Shown here one piece after another: positions 1 through 9,626 of a DNA stretch of 64,000 bases. This DNA is from Mycolicibacter heraklionensis (GTDB lineage: Bacteria; Actinomycetota; Actinomycetes; Mycobacteriales; Mycobacteriaceae): assembly GCA_001673575.1 (NCBI GenBank), contig LZME01000071.1, positions 1 to 64,000 of the forward strand. The letters are read 5' to 3'. The notes below the pieces were generated by a model. The model was not told the origin of the DNA, made no database searches, and worked only from the letters and a program-made list of their open reading frames with translations. The number at the start of each line of letters is the position of its first letter. The first letter of the stretch is position 1. A program made the translations under genes and the position numbers.

Positions 1-238
1 CGCTCTGGAGGTGGCGATCAGCCGCGCTCGGGCGGTCCACTCCGATCAGCGGCGCACCGACACCACCACCACGCTGGACGGGTAGACCGCGTTACCGCCC
101 GGCACGTACAGGCCCACCCGCTCGACCGGAATCCAGCGTTCGGTGACGGTGGCGCCTGGGGCCAGCGTGGTGGTGGTGTCGGTGCGCCGCTGATCGGAGT
201 GGACCGCCCGAGCGCGGCTGATCGCCACCTCCAGAGCG
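1..238. repeat. 77-bp perfect inverted repeat at window edge
   Basis: Bases 1-77 are the exact reverse complement of bases 162-238, with an 84-base spacer. The repeat folds hisD back on itself: the coding strand runs normally to about base 67 and then re-enters its own complement. The join lies at a short self-complementary run in the codons for SSVV. A fold-back exactly at the sequence edge is typical of a contig-end or amplification chimera rather than a biological inversion. That reading is inference; the repeat itself is seen directly. Confidence 0.9.
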
Positions 239-498
239 GCACGGACCGCGGGATCCAATTCGGCCAGCGCGCGCTCCAGTGCCGCATCCGGCACCCGGAT
301 CGTGGCCGGTCGGATCCGGTCGAACGATTCGCCGAACTCCAATGCTGCGGCGGCCCCGCGTTCGGCGACCGCCTCGACGATCGGGCGCACCCTCGGCAGC
401 ACCGCCTCCACGTCCACACCACCGCGTGGCAGGGCGGCACGCAGCTCGGCCTTGGAGAGGTCCGACTGTTGGGTGCCGCGCAGGTCGATGCGTGCCAT
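46..498 (-). CDS. hisD: Histidinol dehydrogenase, N-terminal part only, interrupted
   Basis: The N-terminal 140 or so residues match mycobacterial HisD, the zinc enzyme that oxidises histidinol to histidine in two NAD-dependent steps. Recognisable stretches are [21 protein letters not shown], the [10 protein letters not shown] block and [17 protein letters not shown]. After that the frame enters the inverted repeat and stops at 46-48, so the catalytic and zinc-binding part (about 300 residues) is absent. The start ATG at 498 is taken for similarity; an in-frame ATG at 522 is an alternative. The truncation probably reflects the assembly edge, not a real pseudogene. Confidence 0.85.
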   Translation of the reverse strand: MARIDLRGTQQSDLSKAELRAALPRGGVDVEAVLPRVRPIVEAVAERGAAAALEFGESFDRIRPATIRVPDAALERALAELDPAVRAALEVAISRARAVHSDQRRTDTTTTLAPGATVTERWIPVERVGLYVPGGNAVYPSSVVVVSVRR

Positions 499-631
499 CA
501 GGCCGGTGTTCACACGGTCCATTGTCCCAGAGGGCCTCAAGTCAATAACGCAGCGCCAGCATGACCCGCCATGCACCGGCCCGCGGCTAGGGTGGTGCGC
601 AGTGTGACGTCCCACGAGGAACGGAGTTGCC

Positions 632-1042
632 ATGGCTTCCGACAAGGGTGCCGCTGACCCGTCCACGCTGCCGGCCGTGTTCCCGGCATGGGTGGACCGC
701 CTGCAGATCAAGTATGTGAACCCGGTGGTCAAGCCGCTGTCCAAGTTCATTCCGGGCACATCGGTGATCACCCACCGGGGGCGCAAGTCCGGCAAGCCCT
801 ACCAGACGGTGGTGACCACCTACCGCAAGGGCAACATGCTGGCGATCGCGCTCGGACACGGTAAGACCGACTGGGTCAAGAACGTCATGGCCGCCGGCGA
901 GGCAGACGTCCAGCTGTCCCGCAGACAAGTGCATGTGGTCAACCCGCGGATCCTGCCGGCCGGGTCGGGTGACACCTCGCTACCGTTCCTGCTACGGGTG
1001 CAGAACCGCAAGGTGGCGGTCCTCGTCACCGACATCGGCTGA
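632..1042 (+). CDS. DUF385 (deazaflavin-dependent) nitroreductase-family protein
   Basis: A 136-residue protein of the DUF385/Ddn family, mycobacterial split-barrel proteins that often bind coenzyme F420. It shows the family's [20 protein letters not shown] segment followed by a short beta-rich body ending in LLVTDIG-like residues (here VAVLVTDIG). It sits where Rv1598c lies in M. tuberculosis, between hisD and nadC. A GGAG Shine-Dalgarno sequence lies 5 bases before the ATG. It is divergent from hisD and convergent with nadC. The substrate is unknown, and F420 use is inferred from the family only. Confidence 0.85.
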   Translation: MASDKGAADPSTLPAVFPAWVDRLQIKYVNPVVKPLSKFIPGTSVITHRGRKSGKPYQTVVTTYRKGNMLAIALGHGKTDWVKNVMAAGEADVQLSRRQVHVVNPRILPAGSGDTSLPFLLRVQNRKVAVLVTDIG

Positions 1043-1059
1043 GACCGGCGCTACATGTC

Positions 1060-1917
1060 TTACATGTCTAAGCCGATGTCGAGCACCTGCACCGAATGGG
1101 TGAGGCCGCCCACCGCCAGGTAGTCGACGCCGGTGGCAGCGTAGGCACCCGCGCAGTCCAGGGTGAGTCCGCCCGATGACTCCAGCAGTACGCCGGGGGC
1201 GCGGGAGTCGCGTCGCTGCACCGCCATCTGGGTCTGCCAGACCTCGAAGTTGTCCAGCAGCACCAACTCGGGTCCCTCGGCGAGCACCTCGTCGAACTGC
1301 TCGAGTGAATCCACTTCGACCTCGCAGGGCACGTCCGGCGCGGCCGCCCGCACCGCCCGCAGCGCCGCTGCGACCGAACCCGCCGCGGCCACGTGGTTGT
1401 CCTTGATCAGGGCGGCGTCGCCCAGGCCCATCCGGTGATTCACCCCGCCGCCGACCCGTACCGCGTACTTCTGCAGCACCCGTAGTCCGGGCAGCGTCTT
1501 GCGGGTGTCGCGGATGCGCGCCGACGTGCCGCCCACAGCATCGACCCAGGCTGCGGTGGCCGTAGCGATCCCGGACAGGTGGCACACCAGGTTGAGCATG
1601 GTGCGTTCGGCGGTCAGCAGGCCACGGGTGTCGGCCTTGAGGCTCAGTACCGGTGCGCCGGCCGGCAGCCGCGCGCCGTCGGCCACCTGGTCCAACACCT
1701 GGTAGCCGTCGGATCCGAGGACTTCGTCGAGCACCAGCAGGGCCAGGTCGACCCCGGCGATCACCCCGGGCACCCGGGTGACCATGGCCGCTTCGGCGGT
1801 CACACCGGCGGGAACCGTTGCGGCGGTGGTGACATCGGGCCCGTAGCGCAGATCCTCATCGAGCGCGCGGGCGATGACCTGGCGCGCCTCGTCGAGTTCG
1901 GTCTCGGACAGCATCAC
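1060..1917 (-). CDS. nadC: Nicotinate-nucleotide pyrophosphorylase (quinolinate phosphoribosyltransferase)
   Basis: A 285-residue NadC, the last enzyme of de novo NAD synthesis. It joins quinolinate to PRPP, giving nicotinate mononucleotide, CO2 and pyrophosphate. Visible family motifs are the RDTRKTLPGLR segment, KYAVRVGGGVNHRMGL, the DNHVAAAG segment, EVEVDSLEQ and the C-terminal phosphate-binding LESSGG followed by VDYLAVGGLTHS. The GTG at 1917 overlaps the nadB stop by four bases (an ATG directly follows), so nadA-nadB-nadC form a translationally coupled operon. The stop lies inside a 9-base tandem duplication (1052-1069). Confidence 0.97.
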   Translation of the reverse strand: MMLSETELDEARQVIARALDEDLRYGPDVTTAATVPAGVTAEAAMVTRVPGVIAGVDLALLVLDEVLGSDGYQVLDQVADGARLPAGAPVLSLKADTRGLLTAERTMLNLVCHLSGIATATAAWVDAVGGTSARIRDTRKTLPGLRVLQKYAVRVGGGVNHRMGLGDAALIKDNHVAAAGSVAAALRAVRAAAPDVPCEVEVDSLEQFDEVLAEGPELVLLDNFEVWQTQMAVQRRDSRAPGVLLESSGGLTLDCAGAYAATGVDYLAVGGLTHSVQVLDIGLDM

Positions 1918-3503
1918 GATGCGACTCCCGCGGGTGTCTCGAGCGCGACAATCCCGTCGCGCAGCCGGATGGTGGAACTACGCGCCTGACCGGGGTCGAC
2001 GGCCGGGCAGTCGGCCCGGTGGTGGCAGCCTCGGCTTTCGGCGCGCGCCGACGCCGCCACCGCGAGAACCCGGGCGGCCAAGGTCAGTGCGGCGTCCTCG
2101 ACGCCGGCCCGGTCGGCGACCGGGCGTGTACCGGCACCGTCCAGCAGCTCCTGCAGTCGGGTGAGCCCGCGCGCGTCGCGGACCACCGAGGCATCGCGCG
2201 ACATCGCGTCCTGCAGCATCGACCGGTCCAGTGCCGTGTGCCGGGCAGGCTCGGGTACCGCGGCGTCGGACTGGCCCACCGCGGTGGCGTGCGCTGCAGC
2301 CGCAGCGCCCGCGCGGTCACCGACCACCAGGCCTTCCAGCAGGCTGTTGGAGGCCAATCGGTTGGCACCGTGCATGCCGGTTCGTGCCACCTCGCCCGCG
2401 GCGAACAGGCCGGGCAACTCGGTGCGGCCGGCCACGTCGGTGATCACGCCACCACAGCTGTAGTGCGCACCAGGAACCACCGGAATCGGTTGGCGCACAG
2501 GATCGATACCGGCGTCGCGGCAGGCAGCGGTGACGGTCGGGAAGCGTTCTGCGAAGCCGTCGATCCCGCGCGCGTCGAGGTACGCGCACTGGTCGCCGGT
2601 CTCGCGCAGCCGCGCGTCGATCGCACCCGCGACCACATCGCGCGGAGCCAGATCCCCCATCGGGTGCACCCCTTCGGTGATCGAGGCGCCGCGGGCGTCG
2701 ATCAGCTTGGCGCCTTCTCCGCGCACCGCTTCGGTGATCAGCGGCCTGCGACCGCCGGTGGCGCTGCCGTTGCCCGCTCCGGAGAACAACATGGTCGGAT
2801 GGAACTGGATGAATTCCAGGTCGCTGACCGTGACGCCGGCCCAGAGCGCCAGGGCCACCCCATCGCCTGTCGCCCCACCGGGATTGGTGGTCGCCCGGTA
2901 CAGGTGGCCCAGACCACCGGTCGCCAGCACCACCGACGGTGTGTGGATCACGCCGATTCCGTCGGCATTGGCCACCAGCACACCGGTGACGCGATCGGTG
3001 TCACGCAGGATCTGCAGCACCACCTGACCGCAGCGAACATCGAGTTCGGCGGCGGCCTGGTCCAGGGCACGTTGCACCTCGGCTCCGGTGGCGTCGCCGC
3101 CGGCATGAATGATGCGGCGCCGGGAGTGTCCACCTTCGCGGGTGAGCGCCCAGTTCCCGTCCGGGCCCTGGTCGAACACCGCACCCGCGCCGGCGAGGTC
3201 AGAAACCGCGCGATAGCCGTCGGCCACGATCGAGGTCACTGCGTCGCGGTCGCACAATCCGCCGCCGGCGGCCAGGGTGTCGGCGACGTGCGCCGCCACC
3301 GAATCGTCATTGCCCGGCAGGACCACCGCGATCCCGCCTTGGGCGTAGTGCGTCGCCGTTGCCGCAGAGCCCGCAGCGGACTTGCTGAGTACCACGACCT
3401 CGCGCCCGGCGCGGTGCGCGGACCGTGCCGCTGCCAGCCCGCCGACACCCGTGCCGATGACGACGACATCGGCCCGCTGCTGCCAGCTGGGACCAGCGGT
3501 CAC
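1914..3503 (-). CDS. nadB: L-aspartate oxidase
   Basis: A 529-residue FAD enzyme that oxidises L-aspartate to iminoaspartate for NadA. The N-terminus carries the dinucleotide-binding motif [13 protein letters not shown]. Further on are the fumarate reductase/succinate dehydrogenase-type segments [39 protein letters not shown] and [10 protein letters not shown], and the C-terminal FAD contact [21 protein letters not shown]. The open frame extends upstream, but that part overlaps nadA in another frame. The GTG at 3503 overlaps the nadA stop by four bases and gives the expected N-terminus. Confidence 0.97.
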   Translation of the reverse strand: MTAGPSWQQRADVVVIGTGVGGLAAARSAHRAGREVVVLSKSAAGSAATATHYAQGGIAVVLPGNDDSVAAHVADTLAAGGGLCDRDAVTSIVADGYRAVSDLAGAGAVFDQGPDGNWALTREGGHSRRRIIHAGGDATGAEVQRALDQAAAELDVRCGQVVLQILRDTDRVTGVLVANADGIGVIHTPSVVLATGGLGHLYRATTNPGGATGDGVALALWAGVTVSDLEFIQFHPTMLFSGAGNGSATGGRRPLITEAVRGEGAKLIDARGASITEGVHPMGDLAPRDVVAGAIDARLRETGDQCAYLDARGIDGFAERFPTVTAACRDAGIDPVRQPIPVVPGAHYSCGGVITDVAGRTELPGLFAAGEVARTGMHGANRLASNSLLEGLVVGDRAGAAAAAHATAVGQSDAAVPEPARHTALDRSMLQDAMSRDASVVRDARGLTRLQELLDGAGTRPVADRAGVEDAALTLAARVLAVAASARAESRGCHHRADCPAVDPGQARSSTIRLRDGIVALETPAGVAS

Positions 3504-4552
3504 TTGCTGACCGGGACGGAGTGTCCGATCGCGATCATCCGCTGCACGCTGCGGGCTGCCAGGCGTGCCGTCTCGGGGTCGACGTGGATCTCGTCGGCGC
3601 CCTCGGTCAGGCTGCGCAGCAGGGCGGCCGGGGTGATCATCTTCATGTACTTGCAGGCCGCTTTGCGGTTGACCGCCTCGAAGTCGACCTGCGGGGCAGC
3701 CTTGCGAAGCTGGTGGATCATGCCGATCTCGGTGGCGACCAGCACCTTGCGGGCCCCGGTGCGCGCGGCCTCCTCGAGCATGCCGCCGGTGGACAGGATC
3801 TTGACCTGCTCTTCGGGGAAGTGACCCTCGCCGACCAGGTACAGCGACGACGTCGCACAACCACACTCGGGGTGCACGAACAGCTCGGCGTCGGGGTTGG
3901 CTCGCGCCTTCTCCGCGAGTTCGTCGCCGTTGATGGCGGCGTGTACGTGGCACTCGCCGGCCCAGATGTGGATGTTGTCGCGGCCGGTAACCCGTTTGAC
4001 GTGCTGGCCCAGGAACTGGTCAGGCAAAAACAGCACCTCGCGGTCCGGATCGATCGCGTTGACCACATCGACGGCATTCGACGAGGTGCAGCAGTAGTCG
4101 GTCAGCGCCTTGACCGCCGCGGTGGTGTTCACGTAGGACACCACGACCGCGTCGGGGTATTCGTCGCGCCAGGCCTGCAGTTCCTCGGCGGTGATCGAGT
4201 CGGCCAGCGAACAGCCTGCCCGGGTGTCGGGCAGCAGCACCGTCTTGTCCGGCGACAGGATCTTGGCCGTCTCGGCCATGAAATGCACACCGCAGAACAC
4301 GATGGTGTCCTCGTCGGCGGTGGCCGCGATCCGGGCCAGTGCAAGGGAATCCCCGACGTGGTCGGCGATGTCTTGGATCGCCGGCAGCTGGTAGTTGTGG
4401 GCGAGGATCGTCGCGTTGCGTTCCTTCTTGAGCCGGAGAACCTCGGCCACCCATTCCTCGTCGGGTTCGATACCGCTGTAACCGGCCGGCGAGTTCACGA
4501 TGCGGTCGGCCAGGCTGTTTGCCTGCACACCGCTGTCGGTGAGGGTGGTCAT
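3500..4552 (-). CDS. nadA: Quinolinate synthase
   Basis: A 350-residue [4Fe-4S] enzyme that condenses iminoaspartate with dihydroxyacetone phosphate to quinolinate. The family repeats and cluster cysteines are visible: [35 protein letters not shown], the CCTSSNAV cysteine and HPECGCATS. The frame opens further upstream to 4621, but that part contains the operator. The ATG at 4552 is preceded by AAGGAG, 7 bases away, and matches the family N-terminus. First gene of nadA-nadB-nadC, transcribed divergently from nrtR through a short leader of about 20 bases. Confidence 0.97.
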   Translation of the reverse strand: MTTLTDSGVQANSLADRIVNSPAGYSGIEPDEEWVAEVLRLKKERNATILAHNYQLPAIQDIADHVGDSLALARIAATADEDTIVFCGVHFMAETAKILSPDKTVLLPDTRAGCSLADSITAEELQAWRDEYPDAVVVSYVNTTAAVKALTDYCCTSSNAVDVVNAIDPDREVLFLPDQFLGQHVKRVTGRDNIHIWAGECHVHAAINGDELAEKARANPDAELFVHPECGCATSSLYLVGEGHFPEEQVKILSTGGMLEEAARTGARKVLVATEIGMIHQLRKAAPQVDFEAVNRKAACKYMKMITPAALLRSLTEGADEIHVDPETARLAARSVQRMIAIGHSVPVSK

Positions 4553-4574
4553 GAGCGACTCCTTCTCAAAACAG

Positions 4575-4597
4575 GTTTTCGACTTATAATCGAAAAC
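4575..4597. promoter_or_regulatory. NrtR operator and divergent nadA/nrtR promoters
   Basis: A perfect dyad of GTTTTCGA (4575-4582) and TCGAAAAC (4590-4597) around a 7-base spacer. TATAAT at 4585-4590 is a consensus -10 box for nrtR, placing transcription start at about 4597-4598, the GTG start codon itself. In the opposite direction a TATAAG-like box serves nadA. A repressor bound here would block both promoters. NrtR family members bind such dyads upstream of NAD genes, so assignment to NrtR is inference from position and family. Confidence 0.8.
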
Positions 4598-5290
4598 GTG
4601 GTCCATACTAGCACCGCGCATGAAGTGCTCACCGTGGTCTTCCAGGTTGGCGGCCTTGACCAGCGTCGCCCCCGGCTCAATGTGCTGCTGTGGGAAAGGG
4701 CACGGGAACCGCAGTCAGGACGCTGGTCACTGCCCGGCGGTCTGCTACGCAATGACGAGGATGTCACGGCATCGGCCCGGCGCCAGCTGGCCGAAAAGGT
4801 CGATCTACGTGAGATCGCCCACCTTGAGCAGCTGGCTGTGTTTTCCGACCCGGGCCGGGTGCCCGGCGTGCGCACCATCGCCTCGACGTTTCTGGGCCTG
4901 GTGCCCTCCCCCGCCGACCCGGAACTACCGAGCGACACCCACTGGCATCCGGTCGACGACTTGCCGCCGATGGCGTTCGACCACGGACCGATGGTGGCGC
5001 ACGCACACAGTCGCCTGGTCGCCAAGATGTCATACACGAACATTGGATTCGGCTTGGCGCCAACGGAATTCATCCTGTCAACGCTGCGCGACATCTACAG
5101 TGTCGTGTTGGGTTACCAGGTCGACGCGACCAATCTGCAGCGGGTCTTGGTGCGCCGTGGGGTGATCACCCGCACCGGTACCACCGCCCGTTCGGGTCGG
5201 AGCGGGGGCCGTCCGGCCGCCCGATATCGGTTCACCGACTCCGAACTTCGCGTCACCGACGAATTCGCCGCGTTGCGCCCGCCCGGGTGA
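4598..5290 (+). CDS. nrtR: NrtR-type nudix transcriptional repressor of NAD synthesis
   Basis: A 230-residue two-domain regulator: a nudix-like N-terminal half (about residues 5-140, with [10 protein letters not shown] and a degenerate nudix box) and a C-terminal winged helix (about 150-225). NrtR proteins sense ADP-ribose or related NAD metabolites and repress NAD biosynthesis genes. The position divergent to nadABC matches Rv1593c. The nudix box lacks the usual REXXEEXGU glutamates (here [11 protein letters not shown]), in line with a sensor rather than a hydrolase. The GTG at 4598 has no Shine-Dalgarno sequence but sits 7 bases after TATAAT, so a leaderless mRNA is likely. Confidence 0.92.
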   Translation: MVHTSTAHEVLTVVFQVGGLDQRRPRLNVLLWERAREPQSGRWSLPGGLLRNDEDVTASARRQLAEKVDLREIAHLEQLAVFSDPGRVPGVRTIASTFLGLVPSPADPELPSDTHWHPVDDLPPMAFDHGPMVAHAHSRLVAKMSYTNIGFGLAPTEFILSTLRDIYSVVLGYQVDATNLQRVLVRRGVITRTGTTARSGRSGGRPAARYRFTDSELRVTDEFAALRPPG

Positions 5291-5332
5291 GTCGACTGGA
5301 ATCTTAACGCCTTCTTAAGTAACAATGCCGGG

Positions 5333-6670
5333 ATGGACGTCGACAGTCTGGCCCGCGAAACTTCTGTCGAGTGGATCGGGCAGGCCCCGCACCAACCGTT
5401 GCGATCGGGCGAACGCCCCCTGCCGGTCGCCGAAGATCCGTTCTATGAGCCACCCGCCGGCTTCCAGCACGCGGCGGCCGGCACCGTGCTCCGCTCTCGC
5501 GACGTTGAGCTGGCCTTTTTGGGCCTGATCCCGCAGCAACTGCAGGCCACCCAGCTGCTCTACCGCACCGTTGACCGCAACAACGTCCCGCAGGTGTCGG
5601 TGACCACCGTGGTGGTGCCCACCGACCGGGACCGGACCCGGCCGACTCCGATCGTGTCGTACCAGTGCGCGATCGACGCGGTGGACGGTCGGTGTTTCCC
5701 GTCGTTCGCGCTGCGCCGCCGCGCTCGGGCGCACGGATCGTTCACCCAGCTCGAGTTCGTGCTGATCGCAGCCATCCTGTCGCAGGGGTGGGCGGTGTCG
5801 GTTCCCGACCATGAGGGCCGCTTTGGCCACTGGGGGGCACCGGATGAACCCGGCTACTACGTGCTCGACGCGCTGCGGGCCGCGCTGGGCTTCGAACAGC
5901 TGGGCCTGTCCCCCGACGCCCCGGTGGGACTGTGGGGCTATTCCGGCGGCGGCCTGTCCACCGCGTGGGCGGCCCAGGTCTGCGGCGACTACGCGCCCGA
6001 CCTCAACATCGTCGGCGCTGCGCTGGGCTCACCGGTGGGCGATCTGGGCAACACCCTGCAGCGACTCAACGGCTCATTCTGGTCCGGCCTGCCGGCCATC
6101 ATGATCTCCGCGCTGGCCCGGGTCTATCCCGACCTCGACAAAGTCATCGAGGAGCACGCCACCGTCGAAGGCCGTGCGCTGCTGCACTCACTGGAGTCGG
6201 TCACCACCGCGAGCGCGGTGCTGCGCCTGCACCATCGCGCCCTGGACACCTTCATCGACCGGCCCCTCGAGCAGCTGATCGAACACCCCGTCGTCCAGCA
6301 GGTGTTCGACGACACCCGGCTGGGCGCCGAGATCCCGGCTGTCCCGGTGCTGATGCTGCAGGCGATCCACGACCAGGTGATCTCCGTCGACGACATCGAC
6401 ACCCTCGCCGAGACCTACGCCGCCGGCGGCGTGCGGATCACCTATCACCGCGATCTGCTCAGCGAGCACGTGACACTGCATCCACTGTCGGCACCGATGG
6501 TGCTGGACTGGTTGCGGGACCGATTCGCCAACCGGCCGTTGGCGCAGGCACCGGTGAGCAGTGCGTGGCCGGCGTTGCTGAACCCCAAGACCTACCTCGG
6601 GCTGTTGCGCCTGGGCGTGGTCGCGGGCCGGGTCATCACCGGCGGGGCGGTGCGACGCCTTCCCCTGTAA
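5333..6670 (+). CDS. Secretory-lipase family alpha/beta hydrolase
   Basis: A 445-residue lipase of the LIP (PF03583) family, equivalent in position to Rv1592c. The nucleophile motif GYSGGG places Ser204. A later VPVLMLQAIHDQVIS supplies the acid, and the histidine is probably in SEHVTLHP. No clear signal peptide is visible, although the family name refers to secreted fungal lipases. The natural ester substrate is unknown. Its last 35 bases overlap the end of the convergent DUF2567 gene. Confidence 0.87.
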   Translation: MDVDSLARETSVEWIGQAPHQPLRSGERPLPVAEDPFYEPPAGFQHAAAGTVLRSRDVELAFLGLIPQQLQATQLLYRTVDRNNVPQVSVTTVVVPTDRDRTRPTPIVSYQCAIDAVDGRCFPSFALRRRARAHGSFTQLEFVLIAAILSQGWAVSVPDHEGRFGHWGAPDEPGYYVLDALRAALGFEQLGLSPDAPVGLWGYSGGGLSTAWAAQVCGDYAPDLNIVGAALGSPVGDLGNTLQRLNGSFWSGLPAIMISALARVYPDLDKVIEEHATVEGRALLHSLESVTTASAVLRLHHRALDTFIDRPLEQLIEHPVVQQVFDDTRLGAEIPAVPVLMLQAIHDQVISVDDIDTLAETYAAGGVRITYHRDLLSEHVTLHPLSAPMVLDWLRDRFANRPLAQAPVSSAWPALLNPKTYLGLLRLGVVAGRVITGGAVRRLPL

Positions 6671-7268
6671 CGGCAGGCTGCGGTCGCCGCACGGGCTCCG
6701 GCGGATAGCCGCCGAGGTCATCACGCGTGCTCCAGGTGGCGCACATGCCGTACGCCAGCGCCGCAGTGGCGGCGGGCAACAGCAGCGAGGCCGCGATCTG
6801 CAGCGGCGTGTGTCCGAAGAACACCGGTGGCCCCTCGGCGACGTAGTGCACCCGGTGTTCGGGGCTCACCGGTGCGGCATCCACGTCGATAGTGCCGTAA
6901 CGGCGCTGTACCAGGACGGTGCCGGTCAGTACTGCCAGCGTGGCCCCGGCACTCAGACCCACCAGCAGGCCGGCGATCATTCCCGGCCCCCGATGCGCCC
7001 GCCACTGCCAGGCCAGGGTGGCCCCTACCACCGCCGCCACGCTCAACAGACCGAGCAGCAGAAACGGCGCGATGAAGAAGTGTTCGGCCTCGTTGCCCAG
7101 GTAGGCCTGCACCCGTTCGCCATTGCGGGTCAGTGCCACTACCCCGTTGATCGGCGGGGCGATCCACGCCCACAAGGCGCCGATCGGCAGGCCTACCACG
7201 GCCAATCCGGCGGCGATGGTCAGGTACGCGCGTCCCCGCGTGATCCGCGGGGCGCCCGGCGTGGTCAC
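6636..7268 (-). CDS. DUF2567 membrane protein
   Basis: A 210-residue membrane protein (Rv1591 position) with four predicted transmembrane segments: near residues 15-35 ([19 protein letters not shown]), 62-82, 92-112 and 160-180. A polar loop lies between the first two, and a short basic cytoplasmic tail ends the protein. The GTG at 7268 overlaps the bsaP stop by four bases, so it is the third gene of the bioB-bsaP transcript. The frame is open upstream, but that segment overlaps bsaP. Function unknown; a biotin-related role is suggested only by coupling. Confidence 0.8.
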   Translation of the reverse strand: MTTPGAPRITRGRAYLTIAAGLAVVGLPIGALWAWIAPPINGVVALTRNGERVQAYLGNEAEHFFIAPFLLLGLLSVAAVVGATLAWQWRAHRGPGMIAGLLVGLSAGATLAVLTGTVLVQRRYGTIDVDAAPVSPEHRVHYVAEGPPVFFGHTPLQIAASLLLPAATAALAYGMCATWSTRDDLGGYPPEPVRRPQPAVTGEGVAPPRR

Positions 7269-7507
7269 CGTTGGGTGTCCAGGTCGGTCGAATCGACCAG
7301 GCCGTGTCGGGAGCACTTGGCCCACCAACCGTCCGGGCGGACCTGCACCATCATCCGACGTCCGCAGGAGGCGCAGAATCTCGGCGGCTCCAGGCCCAAC
7401 TGGGCCGCGGTGGGCAGTGATGCGCCGGCAGGATCGTCGATCTGTACGCCGGTATAGACGTTGTAGACACCGGCTCCCACCGGAACGGGCAGGTCGCGGA
7501 CCATCAC
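7265..7507 (-). CDS. bsaP: Biotin synthase auxiliary protein
   Basis: An 80-residue protein directly after bioB (four-base overlap) with a CxxC and later cysteine, FCASCGRR and KCSRH, plus a [12 protein letters not shown] start. It matches the small actinobacterial protein (Rv1590) reported to be needed by mycobacterial biotin synthase for converting dethiobiotin to biotin. The cysteines suggest a zinc or iron-sulfur site, but that is inference. The GTG at 7507 is followed by an ATG. Confidence 0.85.
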   Translation of the reverse strand: MMVRDLPVPVGAGVYNVYTGVQIDDPAGASLPTAAQLGLEPPRFCASCGRRMMVQVRPDGWWAKCSRHGLVDSTDLDTQR

Positions 7508-8502
7508 AGGGTGGCGTTGAGTGCCTTGATCGGCATCTGCAGGTCGTCGAGCAGTTCCAGATCGGTCTCGGCCGGCCGGCCCAGGGTCGTCAGGTAGTTG
7601 CCGACGATGATGGCGTTGATCCCGCCGAGGATGCCCTGCTTGGCGCCGAGGTCACCCAGCGTGATCTCCCGGCCGCCCGCGAAGCGCAGCATGGTGCGCG
7701 GCAGGGCCAGCCGGAACGCAGCGACGGCCCGCAGTGCGTCGGCGGCCGGCAGCACCTCCAAGTCGCCGAACGGGGTGCCTGGGCGCGGGTTGAGGAAGTT
7801 CAGCGGTACCTCGTCGGGGTTCAGCTCAGCCAGATCGGCGGCGAACTCCGCGCGCTGCTCCAACGTCTCGCCCATGCCGAGGATGCCGCCGGAGCAGACC
7901 TCCATGCCGGCTTTGGCCACCATGCGCAGGGTCTCCCACCGCTCTTCCCAGGTGTGGGTGGTGACGACGTTGGGGAAATGCGATCGCGCGGTCTCCAGGT
8001 TGTGGTTGTAGCGGTGCACGCCCATGGCGGCCAGCTTGTCCACCTGTTCCTGGGTCAGCATGCCCAGCGAACAGGCGATCTGGATGTCGACCTCGTTGCG
8101 GATCGCTTCGATACCCGCGGCGACCTGGGCCAGCAGCCGCTCGTCGGGCCCGCGTACCGCGGCGACGATGCAGAACTCGGTGGCTCCGGTCTTGGCGGTC
8201 TGCTTGGCCGCCTCGACCAGGCTGGGAATGTCCAGCCACGCGCTGCGCACGGGCGAGGAGAACAGTCCCGACTGCGAGCAGAAGTGGCAATCCTCCGGGC
8301 AGCCACCGGTTTTCAGGCTGATGATGCCCTCGACCTCGATCTCCGGACCGCACCAGCGCATCCGCACCTCGTGGGCCAACGCCAGCAGCTCATCGAGGCG
8401 GTCGTCGGGCAGCTGCAGCACCTCGAGAACCTGATCCCGTCGCAACGCCTCGCCGCGCTCGAGTACCTGTTCCCGCGCCAGCGCCAGGATGTCGTCAGTC
8501 AC
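7504..8502 (-). CDS. bioB: Biotin synthase
   Basis: A 332-residue radical-SAM enzyme inserting sulfur into dethiobiotin. The CxxxCxxC cluster motif is CPEDCHFC, preceded by IISLKTGG. Other family blocks are [38 protein letters not shown] and [10 protein letters not shown]. The GTG at 8502 is chosen because AGGGGAG lies just upstream and the longer frame begins only with TTG. A BioQ operator sits 20-32 bases upstream of this start. First gene of bioB-bsaP-DUF2567. Confidence 0.97.
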   Translation of the reverse strand: MTDDILALAREQVLERGEALRRDQVLEVLQLPDDRLDELLALAHEVRMRWCGPEIEVEGIISLKTGGCPEDCHFCSQSGLFSSPVRSAWLDIPSLVEAAKQTAKTGATEFCIVAAVRGPDERLLAQVAAGIEAIRNEVDIQIACSLGMLTQEQVDKLAAMGVHRYNHNLETARSHFPNVVTTHTWEERWETLRMVAKAGMEVCSGGILGMGETLEQRAEFAADLAELNPDEVPLNFLNPRPGTPFGDLEVLPAADALRAVAAFRLALPRTMLRFAGGREITLGDLGAKQGILGGINAIIVGNYLTTLGRPAETDLELLDDLQMPIKALNATL

Positions 8503-8521
8503 GCGTGCTCCCCTCAAGACT

Positions 8522-8534
8522 TGAACGGTGTTCA
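8522..8534. promoter_or_regulatory. BioQ operator between bioB and bioQ
   Basis: A 13-base palindrome, TGAACGGTGTTCA, in the 47-base divergent gap. On the minus strand a TAACCT -10 box (8534-8539) abuts it for bioB. On the plus strand TAGGGT (8538-8543) lies 6 bases before the bioQ GTG. One bound repressor dimer could therefore shut both promoters. The half-site TGAAC matches the operator described for mycobacterial BioQ, and a second copy is found before bioF. Confidence 0.88.
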
Positions 8535-8549
8535 GGTTAGGGTAGCGGT

Positions 8550-9125
8550 GTGCAGCTGCACAAACCTGACGTGGTCGCCGCGGCGACCACCATCCTGGAC
8601 GACTACGGCATCGCCGATCTGTCGATGCGCCGGCTGGCGCGCGAGCTCAATGTCAGCCCCAGCGCGCTGTACTGGCATTTCGCCAATAAGCAGCAGCTGC
8701 TGGGAGCGGTCGCCGACCGGGTATTGGCTCCCGCCTGTGCCGACCCCGGGCCGGGCAGCTGGCAGTGGCGCATCCAGACCGTCGGTGAACGCCTGCGCGA
8801 TGCACTGCTGTCGCACACCGACGGCGCCGAACTGGTGTCGGCCAGCATGGCGGCGGGCCAGTCCCAGGCGGCCACCGACATCCTGGCCCTGCTGGCGGAG
8901 TCGGCGACGGCGGCAGGCGTGCACCCGGATCAGGCCGGGCAGGTCGCCCGCACCGTCGTCTACTACGTCTTGGGGTTCACCGCCGACGAACAGTCCCGCC
9001 TGCAGTGGGACGCCGCCGGGGCTGCCGAGATCACGCCCGAAGCCGACCCGAGCAGCGCGTTCGCGTTCGGGCTGGGATTGCTGATCGACGGTCTGACGAT
9101 GCGGGCCGGGGCCACGCTCAGCTGA
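8550..9125 (+). CDS. bioQ: TetR-family biotin repressor BioQ
   Basis: A 191-residue TetR-family regulator. The N-terminal helix-turn-helix is visible at about residues 25-48 ([20 protein letters not shown], then YWHFANK). The remaining helices form the ligand and dimer domain. It lies divergent from bioB with the conserved operator between them, which supports BioQ, the repressor of biotin genes described in M. smegmatis. The GTG at 8550 has no ribosome site but follows a TAGGGT box by 6 bases, suggesting a leaderless, autoregulated transcript. It overlaps the convergent ligT-like gene by 8 bases. Confidence 0.88.
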   Translation: MQLHKPDVVAAATTILDDYGIADLSMRRLARELNVSPSALYWHFANKQQLLGAVADRVLAPACADPGPGSWQWRIQTVGERLRDALLSHTDGAELVSASMAAGQSQAATDILALLAESATAAGVHPDQAGQVARTVVYYVLGFTADEQSRLQWDAAGAAEITPEADPSSAFAFGLGLLIDGLTMRAGATLS

Positions 9126-9624
9126 GTAGATACTCGGTGCGCGCGTTGCCATCCCATCGGCGCAGCCCGACAAATTGCCCGCTGATGTCGGAGCGGCCGG
9201 CGATGCGCTGAGCCCGGCCCAACTGGGCCGGACCGACCCGGCGGGCCAGCGTGGTGTGCGCCGTCCACTGGCCGGGCGCCACATTGGCCAACGGGCCGGG
9301 TATCAGGTGGGGTGCGCATAACCGGTAGACCTGCTCGTGCAACTCCAGCAGTGCCACCGTCGGCACCACCAGCCGTGCCAGCACCCCGTGCGAGCGGCCG
9401 AAGATCAGCGTCGCACCAAGCGTGCAGGCCATGGGCAGCCGGTCGGTAACGGTGGCCAGCGCGGCGTCGACCTGCGGATCGATGCGCTGGGCGACCACCA
9501 GGGTGACGTGCGGTCGAGCGGCCGGGGCCTGGCTGGGCACGTCGGCGGCGGCCAGGCCAGTCCAGATCCGCCGGACCGCGGTCTCGGTGTCGGCGTCGAA
9601 GACCAGCTCGATCGAGTGCACCAT
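9118..9624 (-). CDS. 2'-5' RNA ligase (LigT/2H phosphoesterase) family protein
   Basis: A 168-residue protein with the two HxT-type motifs of the 2H phosphoesterase fold: HVTL in the first half and HTTL in the second, about 80 residues apart. Such enzymes act on cyclic or linked 2' phosphates of RNA or nucleotides; the target here is unknown. It starts 3 bases after the bioD stop, so it is the last gene of the bioF-bioD transcript, as Rv1571 is in M. tuberculosis. A link to biotin has not been shown and may be only operon hitch-hiking. Confidence 0.8.
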   Translation of the reverse strand: MVHSIELVFDADTETAVRRIWTGLAAADVPSQAPAARPHVTLVVAQRIDPQVDAALATVTDRLPMACTLGATLIFGRSHGVLARLVVPTVALLELHEQVYRLCAPHLIPGPLANVAPGQWTAHTTLARRVGPAQLGRAQRIAGRSDISGQFVGLRRWDGNARTEYLLS

Positions 9625-9626
9625 CG

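Noticed and set aside
2019..3824. A 601-codon plus-strand frame
   Set aside because: Antisense to nadB and nadA; composition is that of a shadow frame and no start signal or family is seen.
3521..4597. Upstream in-frame extension of nrtR
   Set aside because: It runs antisense through nadA; the NrtR family begins near the GTG at 4598, directly after the promoter.
8503..9117. Prophage insertion site between bioB and the ligT-like gene
   Set aside because: In M. tuberculosis phiRv1 lies in this neighbourhood, but here the interval holds only bioQ, and no integrase, att repeats or phage genes are seen.
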